Positions 34,937-47,600 of a stretch of 47,944 nucleotides of DNA are shown here, piece after piece. A program made the translations under genes and the position numbers. The notes beneath the pieces are model-generated. The model did not search any database, had not been told where the DNA came from, and was given only the letters and a program-made list of their open reading frames with translations. Each line of letters starts with the position of its first letter. The stretch's first letter is position 1. The DNA is from Clostridiales bacterium (GTDB lineage Bacteria; Bacillota; Clostridia; Lachnospirales; WRAX01). The stretch covers positions 1 through 47,944 of the forward strand of contig JAITMQ010000060.1 in NCBI GenBank assembly GCA_031277225.1, written 5' to 3'.

Positions 34937-35542
34937 TTAAATAATCTCCCCAATTCTATACCAATGCCCAAACCATAACAATGGGTCTAAGTCTTTGACA
35001 TTTAGGCTTAAAAGCCAGTTAAAATAGGCATCGCCCGCCTGCCATGCGCGGTTTTCTTCCGTGCTATGATGCGCAATTCCCACAAGGTTTTTGGCAAGCT
35101 GCCGGGAAAGTATTTCTGCGAAAAAAATATTATATTCGCCCAATTTATGGGTCTGAATGACCTTACATTCCGTGGCAAACGGACTCACATCCAATATCGG
35201 CACTTTTGCCTTTTCGCCCCATGTATAGCCATATTGCAGCCCATTATTATTTGCGTCGCCGTCTCCCGCGCAAATATCGTTAAGAAAGCCCTTCATTGCT
35301 CCCGTGCCGAAGTTTAGGCTAAATTCTCCTGTCCGAAAAATATTATCCAGCGTCGGCTTCACATAGGTGCTGAAAATAATACTTTTAGGCGGCCCCGGAT
35401 TAAAACTAACCCATGAATGTCCACAAAGATGCGGCGTGCCGTCTTCATTACATGTGCCAATAGCACTAATAAAATCCGGACAAAACTGCCCCGGCATAAT
35501 CGGAATAACCTGTTTCTCAATCTTTCTCAACTTACTCTCCAT
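34937..35542 (-). CDS. flavin reductase family protein (FMN-binding split barrel)
   Basis: FISAIGTCNEDGTPHLCGHSWVSFNPGPPKSIIFSTYVKPTLDNIFRTGEFSLNF. Confidence 0.8.
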   Translation of the reverse strand: MESKLRKIEKQVIPIMPGQFCPDFISAIGTCNEDGTPHLCGHSWVSFNPGPPKSIIFSTYVKPTLDNIFRTGEFSLNFGTGAMKGFLNDICAGDGDANNNGLQYGYTWGEKAKVPILDVSPFATECKVIQTHKLGEYNIFFAEILSRQLAKNLVGIAHHSTEENRAWQAGDAYFNWLLSLNVKDLDPLLWFGHWYRIGEII

Positions 35543-35580
35543 ATTTCATTCCCTCCTGTATGGTTTTTTATGCAAGTAGA

Positions 35581-35614
35581 GAAACCCCGCAAGCACAACG
35601 CTTGCAGGGTTTCT
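35581..35614. terminator. rho-independent terminator downstream of giant SLH gene
   Basis: gaaaccccgcaagcacaacgcttgcagggtttct. Confidence 0.75.
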
Positions 35615-35633
35615 AGTATCTAATTTCTAATTT

Positions 35634-38600
35634 CTAGTTCCTAGAATCCAGCTCCCACCGCTCATCGCTCTCATAAACCCAACGCTCATGCGTTATGGCG
35701 GCCTTCATCAATTCATAGAATGCCCAATGACTGCGATTAAGGTCATTAAACAGCTGTCTGCGGTCTAAATATGCGTCTATGCGCTCCGAATTCGGAATTC
35801 TGCCCGTATAGTGGTTAATCAGCGCCACAGTCTGCGCGCGGGTTATATTGCCGTCGGGGTCAAATTCATATTCCGGGCCAAAACCTTCAAGATAGTAGAC
35901 AAACCATCCGCGGTCGAAGGCGCGGGCGATATATACAGCCCCCCAATGCCCGGCATCCACGGCAAAGGGATTTGCAAAATCGAATCTGTCAAGTTCCAGA
36001 ATCCTTGTAGCCATGGCCGCAAATTCGGCATTTGTGATAAAGTCGTTGGGGCGGAAGCTTCCGTCGGGGAAGCCCTGCAATTGCCCCCTGTCGGCAAAAT
36101 AGCTGATTGCGGTGAAATACCAGCTGTCTGCGGCTATGTCGCTAAATCTGCTTGCTCCAAATGCGGGCATTGCAGCCTCTGACGAAACCGCCAAATTAAA
36201 CAGCATTTGAACCATTTCGGCGCGCGTAAGCAGGCCGTCGGGACGAACCGTTCCATCCTCATAACCGCGAATATAACGCCTCCAAACATAATGCTCGGCC
36301 TCGACTTCAGGCTGTGGCAGCGGTTCGGGTCTTGTTGGTGGTGTAGGTGGGGGTGTAAATGGTGGTGGTGGCAACCAACCGCCGCCGCCTCCGCCGCCGC
36401 CGCCGCCGCCGTTTCCGCCGCCCTGCACTCGTGTTACATTAAATTCGACTAAATGGTCTTGCAGGTCATCTTCGTCTTGATACCAAATGATAACCAATGT
36501 CCTGTGTCCGGGGGCATAGGAGTGAGTGTAGTCATTATTGTCGGTCAGCCATCCATCTTCATTAAAGTACACATGATACTGGCCAAATGGCAGGTTTTCA
36601 ATCGTCCGCGTGCGCACAGGGGTCGCCTCGCCATCCACGCGATATTCAATCACTATATTGCGCGTAATTTGACGGAAAGTAGCACGGGCATGGAATTCAT
36701 TTGCCATAGCGTTTGCGCTTAAGCCCGCCGCCCCTATATCAAGCAGCAGACGCTGGGCACGGAAAACATAAGAATCGGGTTCGTACAGGGCAAATCCGAA
36801 GGTATCATCCGCCGTCAAAAGAGGCACTCCCTCCTCACGCTCCAGCTCAAATATATTAAATACAGAACCCCAAGGCATGTCGCCATAAGGCAGCTCTATA
36901 TTGCGCAAAAACTCTCCGTCTTCACTCTCAAGCCTTATGTCTAAAAATACTTCCAAAGGCGGAAGATTGTAAATCACATCAATTATCAATCTTCCGTCGA
37001 CAATTGATAATTTGGGCGTAAAGCCGCCGACTGCATAATGCATCATCAATTCGGTAATAATCGCCTCTACTGCCGGGTGATTATTTAGAATATCGCTCAA
37101 TTGGCCTTCATCGGCATTACTCAAAATCTCTTGAATATCGTAAATGTCGGCCGCCTCAAGGATTCCTCGAATCAAGGTACGGGTTGCGCGGCTTATAATT
37201 TCGCCTATATCGGTATTAGCATCCTGCAATATCGCCAAGATTACAGCAATAACAGCCGGGTCTATGGTTGTAGCGTCAACATCGGCTATAATTTCCGGCT
37301 CATAGACTACAACATCTTCTTCGGCCACTTCATCGTCTGCGCCCTTATCGTCCTCATCTGCGCCCTTCTCTTCCTCGACCTTTTCATCATCTTCGTCTTT
37401 CTCGTCTTCTTCTTTTTCTTCGCCTTCGTCTTCCTCTTTTTCTTCTTCCGGAAGCGGCGGCGTTAAGTATTCAAGATATTGCTGCGGCGGCGGCGTTAAG
37501 TTAAAGCCCATGTCGGTAAGGATGTCATACAGTTCAGCCACAACAAGGTCGTTGTAGGGAAGCAGGTCAATAAGAATTGCGCGCGCTGTTTCGGGCATTG
37601 CGTTTTGCAATATATTCTGACTTGCGGGAATCACTTCGTTGCTCATCAAAACGCCTTGGAAACCTTGAGCCGCTTCATCTAAAAGACCCACAATATTACT
37701 GCCCAAGAACCACTCTTCGTCTTGAGGTTCGCCGTATCTATCGGGCGGAGTGGCCACATGCCTTATAATAATGGCTTCATTATTAATCGGAAGCGGCGCA
37801 TATTCAATTATAATTTCAATTCCTGCCCTGTCTGCAACGCCCGGTATATTTGCGGCATTTGCCACGCCCAATCTAATATATCCGGAGGGGATATTCGCTT
37901 CGGCGGCCCAGCCATCCAAGATGGCCTCATTCCACCTTATTTCCCTGCCTTTAGAGCCGCTTTCAATATGCTCTGCAAGTGTCCTGCCTTCTCCCCTAAC
38001 CACATGACGAACCGTAATATCAATATCTTCAACGGCTTTATTATAAGGGATTTGCAATACATTGAGGCCGGGTTGAACTATAAACGATATGCGGCTATAG
38101 CCGTCCATTCGCAGTTCGCCAATTATTTGCGACCGGTCATCCGCGTCCACAACACGGGCATCCCAACCGTTAAAGCCGGACGCATCGTGAACAAGCCTTC
38201 CGGGGAATCTCTCTAATGACCTGCGGATGGTGTAGTGATAATATTCACCCTGCACGACATTTTCAACCCATAGGCCGCTTATTACGGTGGCGTGGTCGTT
38301 ATATTCCACAAATTCAATCCAAACGACAGACTGATCGTCCGGCATAGGCTCGAAATAGAAGCGCACTATAAGGCTTTGGCTTATATTTGCCACGGAGAAA
38401 ACGGGCAATGCGCTTGAACCCCAGTCGCCTAAATTAAGTATGTCTGCGGGTTCGCCCGCAAATTCGGCGACGCGCCTAGTCAATCTATAACCAACAGGGG
38501 GCGTTTCGGCCCATATATTAAAGGTGCGGCCGACATGTTCGGTAAATGCGTCAACTTGTGTTGTGCTGACGATATTTCCGTTTTCGTCGAGGATTACGGT

Positions 38601-41600
38601 GTATACGCTTATATTCACAACATGCTCGCCGACGCGTAGGGGGGTGTAGTAGAAGGTTACGGTTTCGTTATCATCCATATCATGCCATTGGTAGAAGAAA
38701 TTGCTACCTGCGGCCAGCATGAATCCCGGTATATGGGGCGCGAAGACATGGCCTGATGTGCCTCTTAGTATGGGGATATTGCTTATAAAGCCGCTTGGCG
38801 CGGGGATTTCCACGTCGTTTTCGGCATCCCACAAGGTTATGTTGATATTTACGAATCTTGCCGGGTCTCTTTCAAAATGGAAATTGACCACAGCGGGGGC
38901 GGTTACGGTTACTTGGCTTACGTTTCCGACAAGCATAAAGCCCACGCCGGACAAATCGGGCGCATTTACCGTAACTTGAGTGCCGGAGAGTGCCGTTATA
39001 ACCTGTCTGCCGATAAGGAGCGCGCCATGATACATATTCACGACAACATCATCATCCGTGGTGGGTTGCATATCGAAGACCACCACTTGGTTTGGAGCAT
39101 GAATCAGCACCCTTCTCGGCGTTTCACCGAGTGCGATATAGTCGTTATGCATGGGCGCGTCAATTGCGCGCACTTCGCCCAGACGGACATTAGCGATAGT
39201 GTCCGTAACAACAATAGCATTGCCTGCGGCCGTGCTTCTGCCCTCGACTGTAACTGTCGTGGTTAGCTTCACATAGTCGAAATAAACCCTATGTGTTGCG
39301 GGATTATTCGGGTCAAAATTATGGTTGGGAATGGAGCTTGGCCCTTCGTGCCTAAAATGGCTTGCGGCAAGGCTTGGGGCGGTTATGGTTTGCGGCACGT
39401 CCTCGGTGAAGATTATGCTGCGCTCCATTAGGATTTGGTCAATGCCTTGAACTTCCCTTAGAACCACGGTTACAATACCCTGTCCCGGAAGCGGTTCGGG
39501 GCGCGGCGCGTAGACGAATGTCAACACATCGTTACTGCCTACGGAAGCTATTCGCCCGTATAGATAATCATCATTGGCATTGCCGTACACCCGCACAAAA
39601 TCATATCCGGGAACAACGGGCGCGCGATAGGAGAAGGGATGCCCCGCTTGCGCCGCCACATTGAATTCCAAAATTTGGTTGCCGTCGACATCTTCTGCCC
39701 TAATCCGAACAGTTGCGGGGGCTCTGTCATAAGAGAATGTATGCGTGTATGAAGCATCCGGGTTTGCGCCTATATTCAATGTAAAGGGATTCGCTTGAGG
39801 CGGCGTTGTGGGCGACAGAACGAATCCAAGCAAGGGCATGGCGTGGACTTCAAAAACGCTGTTAAGTGGCCGCCTGACCGTAAAGCTATACAATTCTAAA
39901 TTGCTTAGACGGTCAACGCCTCTTATGGTTACTGCTGCGGTGAATTGGTCGATAACCTCCTCAATCGGGCGATATACGAAGTTTATCTCGATATTTTCCG
40001 TAAGACGCGCGGGCGCATGAACGCCCGTTTCACCCGGAGCAAGCACAAATCCGTGTATATGCGGGGCATAGACCCTTATAAGGCTGCCTACTTGGGCATC
40101 AAAGACCGTAGGAGCTGCCACGGGCGCGCCGCCGCCGTATCTAAGGTGGTTTATCGTAACCGTAACCGTTTGCATTGTATAATCAAAGGTTACGGTCGCA
40201 TTTTGCTGCACATTAGTTAAGCTTCTCGACGCGGGACTGGGATTCATCCAGCCCGTAATTACGGGGGCTGTTATGGTTATGTCCGCGCCATAATCCACGA
40301 CTAGCGTAAAGGACTGTATTATATGACCGGTGTTAGCGACATCGCGCGCGGTTACGGTTACCGCAAGCGAATCGCCCATATAGGTATAGTTGAAGTTGAC
40401 ATCTTGATTCGCTTCCATAACCCATACCGCAAGCGGGCTTTGGCTGTCCAAGATAAATCGCTCAAGTTCGGGAATTTCGCCCGTTGTAGGCGCGTTAATC
40501 ATGGCTATATCGCCGAGGCGGTGGCCGGCGCTTGGAATTGCATTGCCGATTTGCGCGCCGTCTTCGGAATCTATGGCCACTCTATTCACGGATACAAGCA
40601 CTCGCTCAAATTCGAAGGTTACCCTTGTAAGCCCGTCAAGATGTGTAAGGTCTACATTCTGCGTTGGGGCGCTTACTAGGGTATAGAATGGCGCAAGATT
40701 AGGCGCATTGACTACATTGTTGCCGGGAACGCCCGGAATTGCGGCGGTGCGGATAACTCTACCGGAATCTCGGTCTACAGCAACGACTTCAATTGCACCT
40801 TGGTGAGGCACATATACAAATCTAAGATAACGCTCGGCTTCAGCTCCCGGCACGGCCTCAAAGCCGCGCAGAAGGGGCTGCCCCGCCGCCAAATGGAATC
40901 CGGGGATATGGGGCGCGTTAAATGTAAATGGCTCGCCTATTACGGCGGGAATGTAAATGGGATATGGGGCTATGGGCGTGCCGTCGACAAGCTCGGCGTG
41001 AATCATAACGCCCTCGTGCATATGCAGGCTTTCATATCTAAATATGAATGTATCCCCGCTGCCAACATCACGCGTAAGAGGCGTAGGCGTAATTAGCCTA
41101 AAGCCCGGCAGGTTTACGGCATGTGCCGTAAAATACGTATTGCGCGGATGTCTAAAGCTCTGCTCGTATAGCGTTGCGTTATTTGCGTCATTAACGCCGC
41201 GAACAATTACATCCACGAGGTGTTGGTCGATAATATATTCGATTGGGACATAGTAGAAGGTTACGGCTTCGTCTGCATCCATATTGTCGAAAGCGTAGAA
41301 CATATTGCTACTTTCCGCCAGAACATATCCCGGCACATGCGGCGCGAAAACATAGCCCGAAGTGCCAATCAACACGGGAATCTCATATATAAACCCTTGT
41401 GGCGGGCTGATTGCCTCGTCATTTTCGGTATTCCACAAGGTTATGTTGATGCTTACGAATCTATCCGGGTCTGTTTCATAATAGAAATTGACCTCGTACG
41501 GGGCGGTTACGGTTACTTGGCTTTCGCTTCCGACAAGCCTAAAGCCCGCGCCCGCCAAATCGGGCGCGCTTACCGTTACGGTCGTGCCGGCCGGGGCGGT

Positions 41601-44600
41601 TATAATCTGACTGCCGATACGGCGCGCGCCATAGAGCATGTTAACAACAACATCATCGGGCGCGGTTGGCTCAAGATAGAAGGGTATGACTTGGTCTGCG
41701 GTGCTTACCCAAACATTTCTTGATATTTCGCCAATCACGGTAAAGCCGTCAACCGCAGGGGCGGAAACCGGAATCACTTCGCCCAGGCGTGTATCGGGGA
41801 TGGCTCTTTCATAAATCACGTCATTGCCTGCGGCTGTGTTTCTGCCCTCGACCGTAACTGTTGTGGTATTCTTCACATAGTCGAAAAATACCCTATGCGT
41901 TGCGGGATTATCCGGGTCAAAATAGTGGTCGGGAATGGAGCTTGGCCCTTCATGCCTAAAATGGCTTGCGCTTAGGTCGGGGGCGGTTATGGTTTGTGAT
42001 ACGCCCACGGTGAAGATTATGCTGCGTTCCATAAGGATTTGCAGACCTTCCCTAAGAACCACGGTTACAACACCTTGCCCCGCAGGAGGGGTTGGGCGCG
42101 CGCGATAGACGAATGTCAAACTTTCGCCATGCCTAACTTCTTCTATGCGGCCATAGAGATAGTCGGGGTCGGTATTGCCTTGAACCCGCACAAAATCAAA
42201 TCCGGGGACAACGGGCGCGCGATATGCAAAGGCATGACCCTCTCGCGCCGCCACATTAAATTGGGCAAGTATTCTGCCGCTGCCTTCCTCTACAGCTTGA
42301 ATTTGAACCGTGGTGGGTTCGGGGTTGTAGCGGAAGGTGCGGGTTATGTCTTCTTCTCTTATATCTAAATCGAAATAATCATCGCCGTATACGGTAAACC
42401 CAAGCAAAGCCATGGCATATACCCTAAACTCGCTGTTAATAGGCCTGCTGAACGTGTAGCGGTATAGCTCCAAAGTGCTTACGCGGTCAACGCCGATTAT
42501 GGTTATGTCTACGGTGTAGCGGTCTATAATCTCCGAAATTGGGCGGTATACGAAGTCTATAACCTGGTCTTCCCTAATGCGGCCGAATGTCCTAAAGCTT
42601 TGCTCGCCGTCGCCAAGCACAATCACATGTCCGTCAATATGCGGAGCGTCTACCCTTATTGTGCTGCCATATTGGACGGGAATGGTTCTTGCGCTTGCCA
42701 CGGTTGTGTCGTTGTCGCCGTATCTAAGGTGGTTTACGGTTATATTCACCATACGCATTGTATACTCGAAGAATACGGGCGTATTGCCTTGTATGTTTGG
42801 TACTTCTCTCGCAGTTTCGGTGGTTTCCCAGCCCTCTATTGTGGGAGGGGCAACGTATACTGTTGAGTTGAGCGCAACGGGGAAGGTAAAGGTTTGGATT
42901 ACCTGGTTAATATTACCGACAGCGTGAGCTATTACGGTTATCGCCGCATCACCCAAAGGCATATAGTCGAAATTGACAACCTGATTCGGAGTTTGCACCC
43001 ATACCGCAACGGGGCTTTGACTCCAAAGGATGTAGTCTTCAAGCTCGTTTATGTTGGTCTGCGTGGGTGCGCTAATCATGGCTATATCGCCTAGACGGTG
43101 AATAGCTGTTGTGGGCGATGGGTCGCCGATTGGCACATGGTCATCCCTATATCTCGCAATTCTATTGACGGCCACCGTAACCCGCTCAAATTCAAAGGTT
43201 GCCCTTACAATATTATCCGAAGGTTCAATGGTTACGGTCTGCGTTGCGTCGCCTATTAAGTTGTAATAGGGCGCAACAAGGCTTTCGGGCGCATGGACTG
43301 TATTATTACCAACCACGCCCGCAATTGCGGATGTGCGGATAATTCTACCAGTTCCTTCTTCTACTGCAATAACTTCAATAGCACCCGGCTGACGCTCGTA
43401 TATAAAGGTAAGATAACGCGCGTCTGCGTCTTCCGGCACAGAATCAAAGCCTTGAATGAGATATTCACCTTCCGCCAAATGGAATCCGGGGATATGGGGC
43501 GCGTTAAATGTAAAGGGCTGGCCTATTACGGCGGGAATCCAAATGGGGGAGGCTACATTGTTGCCGCTGGCATCCACGGTATAAATCCTTACGCCATTCT
43601 GAATGTGCAGGCTTTGATATTCAAAGATGAATTCGCGGCCGATGCCCACATTATAGGTATATGGCGAGCTGGTAATAAGCTGGAAGCCCGGCAGGAGTAC
43701 GGCATGTGCCGTAAATTCCGTATCCCGCAAATGCCTAAAGCTCTGCTCATAAAGGGTTGCGCGCCCTGCGCTTAAATTAACCCCACGAACCGTAACATCT
43801 ACAAGATTACGGTTTATCACATCTTCAAGCGATTCGAATACAAATGTTATGCTTGTGGTATTAGCTCCGCCTTCCGCCGGGAGACCCACGCGCCGCACGG
43901 CTTCCTGGCCTTGCGCCAGAACCCATCCCACGATATTGGGGGCGGTTATATAGCGATGCTCGCCTTGAAGCAGGTTGAAAGCGATTTCAAAGTTCGGGGG
44001 CGCCGGCAGAACATTGCCGTCGGAATCCTCCAGATGGACGGTTATGGGGACATTAATACGGGTATATTCGAATACTACATTATCCACCGCGCCCGTAAGG
44101 GGGACAGTAATCCGGCGGTAGTCCGGCGTGCTATGCAAATGCCATCCCATACGCTCCGGCGCATTAATGGTTATAGTTTCGCCACGACGCGCGCGAATTG
44201 TGAAGCTGTCGATTAATTCGTTATTGGGATATTCGCGCAATTCCACGACAATATCCACATGACGGTAGGGGTCGGGGTCGACTATAAAGAAGAAGGTAAC
44301 CACATTGTCCGTTTCCCCAATCATAATCGGCATTTCCGTCATTACGGGAATAAATCCTTCCAATGCGGGAAGGTTGCGAATCGCATCTACACTAATTAGG
44401 GCAAATTCGCCGCCGCGATGCGACCCATAATTTTCTACAGTCGCAAGCAACTCGCCTGTTCCGGCAAGCACAGCCCGAACGGTTACATCCCGAAGCACCC
44501 TATCGAAATACACATTCAAAACCGCAGGAGTATCGTCATATGTGAAAGTTTGTTGGCCAACGGACTGCCCGGCTGATAAAGTGTAATACCATCTACCAGG

Positions 44601-47600
44601 AAGCAATTGGTCAAAGATAACCGTATAATCATCGCCATAGGCAATATTGCGGCTAATGGTTCGAATTGTGCGACCCGTGCCATATTCAACAGCATGAACC
44701 GTCAAATTCCCAACAGACCGCACATAATGGAATGTAAGCGAATTATCATATTCCGCCGAAGGCACGATACTTTCACCATCGGGCGAATATACCCAAACAA
44801 ATCCCGGAATGGCGGGCGGCGGAACGGGGAGCTCGCGCCCTTCAACAGCAGGAATCATCATTGGGAAGCCGGGAATCTGCAGGAAGCTGCCAATATTCTC
44901 CGGATCCGGTTCGCCGATAACTTCGCCCTGCTCGTTAACCTCAAATGCGTTAATTTGCACGACTGTGTTCAAATCGCGATAGACGAAGGTTATTTGGATA
45001 TTCTCAACGCCGACATCAATCACAATCCCGTCGCCTTCCCTCAGCACATAATCCACAGGCTCGCCCGCGGCATCCACGACTATCCAGTCAATACGATAAA
45101 GCACGCTAGACAAATTCGTGAAGGGAATAAGCACTTCGGGCGTGTTTGCGTTAAGGTGGCGAATGTGGTGATAGAGATAGGGCGGGTCGTCGTTGTAAAC
45201 AAGCACGCCATATTCAAAATGGCCAATAACGCCGCGCACGCTGACTTCTATCGTCAATTCGTATATGAATTCAACGCGTTGTGTTTTGTCCGGGGCAACC
45301 ATAAAGGTCAGTTCTGCGGGGCTAGCCTCGCGATTAAGCGAGGGCTGGGGATCGAAGGGATGGGGATCTACTTCATTCCCATCTTCATCAATATGAATTA
45401 TGCGAAAGTCAACCAATCGATAATCCGGCCCAATATAGGCTTGGGCGGTTGCCCGCGTGTTTGCCGGGGCATAGATAATATCACCCATGGCGAACAGCTT
45501 ATAGTCATATTCGCCGTCAATAGGATCGCCATCGTCATCAAATGCGGGCATGGGCAGAACGTGGTGCACCTCAATTTCCCTTTGGGCGGGGATTATTATC
45601 CAGAAGACATAATCATCTGCCGAATTCCATGTGGCCAGGTTTATGGTTCTGAAATTGGGCTGTGGCGGATCGGTTAAATCCAGCATATAGCCCTCGCCAA
45701 AGGCGGAAAGGTCGGGAAGGTTTACCCTAAAGTTTTCTGCGCCGACTGTCCCTGCGGGAAGATTCCTCAGCATTTCAGTATAGTAGTGGTTGTTGTCGCT
45801 ACGGGCATCTACATATAGGCGTATCTCTACATCTACGGTAGAGGGCAGGGCGAAGTCCCGACGGACATTTTGGTTGACCACGGTAATTTCGTCATAAGCC
45901 GCGCCAAAACGCCCGGAGGCTGTCGCCCTTACGTCATGCTGCCCTGCGGGAATGTCGATTATAACATATGCGCCGAGGTCGTCCGTCATGGCGCTAACGC
46001 GATAGGGCCTGTCAACATAGCCAAAGCCATGCGTGTAAGCAACGGCAACAGTCGCGCCGCCCACGGGCTGGCCGCCGACATAGGATGTAACATTTCCAAG
46101 CAGCAGAAGCGGCTGCGGGTCGTCGTGGTTTTCAAGGGCATTAAGGAAGAAGTCATGCCTAAGCGTTCTGCCGACTTCAAGGTCTAAATCCACGGCGGCG
46201 GTGCTAAAGCCGGGTGCCTCTGCTATAAAAATCATATTCAAAATATTGCTCTGCGCAAATATCGCGTTAATTTCAGCCGAGGATACAATTATAAAATAAT
46301 ATCCGCCGATTACGGTATCGCTGACGAGGTCTTCGGGGTCTACATCCTCATGGCTATTCCCGCCCGGCTGCAATTTTGACGGCGGCCAGACTGTCGCGGT
46401 CAATAAAGGCACATCATCTTCCGGGTCGCGTTCGTCATACACGCGCCCCCAAAGCAGGGCTTGGAAGCCGCCGGAGGAAAGTGCTACATATACAGGAGGT
46501 TCCAACTCGTCCGGAGATGGATGTGGCAAATCGAAATAGTCAAACACTATATCAAAGCCATCCAGCTGCACGAAATAATCAAAGCGAATTGGGTCGGTGC
46601 CATTTCTAAGTTCGTCCAAAAGGCCACGAGAGAGATGGAATACGGCCTCGATAATGTCGTTATTATCGATATTTGGGCGCGTTCTCCCCTCAAGCACACC
46701 TCTGCCATCGGGCAGAATCAGCAGGACTTCTGCATTTGGCAAAAGATTTTGAGGCGCGTTGCTCTCGCTTTCGTCATGAACGCGAACGCGGACGGTTGTG
46801 CCGTCAAAATTAATCATGCCGATATTGCGCTCCCTATGGTCTTGGTTTTCGTACACACGCATTTCGCCTGTATATATGCTGAAATAATCGTGCGTTGCCC
46901 TCACCAAAAGGTCATGATTGCGCGCAACAGGCCCGATTACGAAAAAGCCTTGGCTGTCGGTGGTGGCTTGGACTGTTTGCGCTATATGGGTTGTCGCAGG
47001 GGGGCGAGGAGTTGGCGTGTAATGCGGATAATGCGTTAATTGCACGGTTGCGCCCGCAATTCCGGGCTGCTGCGGATGCTCATAGTCAAAAACCCGACCC
47101 CAAACAATAGCATAAGCTTCTACTTCAATCAATCTCAAATAGAAATCGAGCTGTGCTGTGCGGTAGGTTTCGTTAAGCACGGCGGGCCCGTCTTCGGAAA
47201 TGGCGGAATTAAAGCCGTCGGGCGGGTCGGATACAAAAAGGTTGTGCGTTCCAAATGGCACATTGTGGAAAAAGTAGAATCCGCGCTCATCCGTTTCGGC
47301 TGTTCTGCCCAGCCCGGGCAAGGAAACCTCTGTGCCGGGAAGCCTTTCGTTTGGATTTGCAAAGCATTGGCAATATACAAAGCCAAAGATTGTGCCGTGG
47401 CCGGGATCGGGCGGCGGCAAGGCGACAACATACAAGAATACCATGGCCACATTGTGGTGATAGGAACCTGCGTCAATTGGGCGATATTCTACGGGTATAA
47501 GGATATAGGGGTCTGTTTGACCCGGCAAAACTACTACTACATCGCCTTCCAACGGGGAATTACTTGGCATTCGCCACATCCCGTCATCCCCAAAATCAAG

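Noticed and set aside
36363-36421. Poly-(CCG) tract as a phase-variable switch
   Set aside because: Triplet repeat in a Gly linker; copy changes keep the frame, so only linker length would vary.
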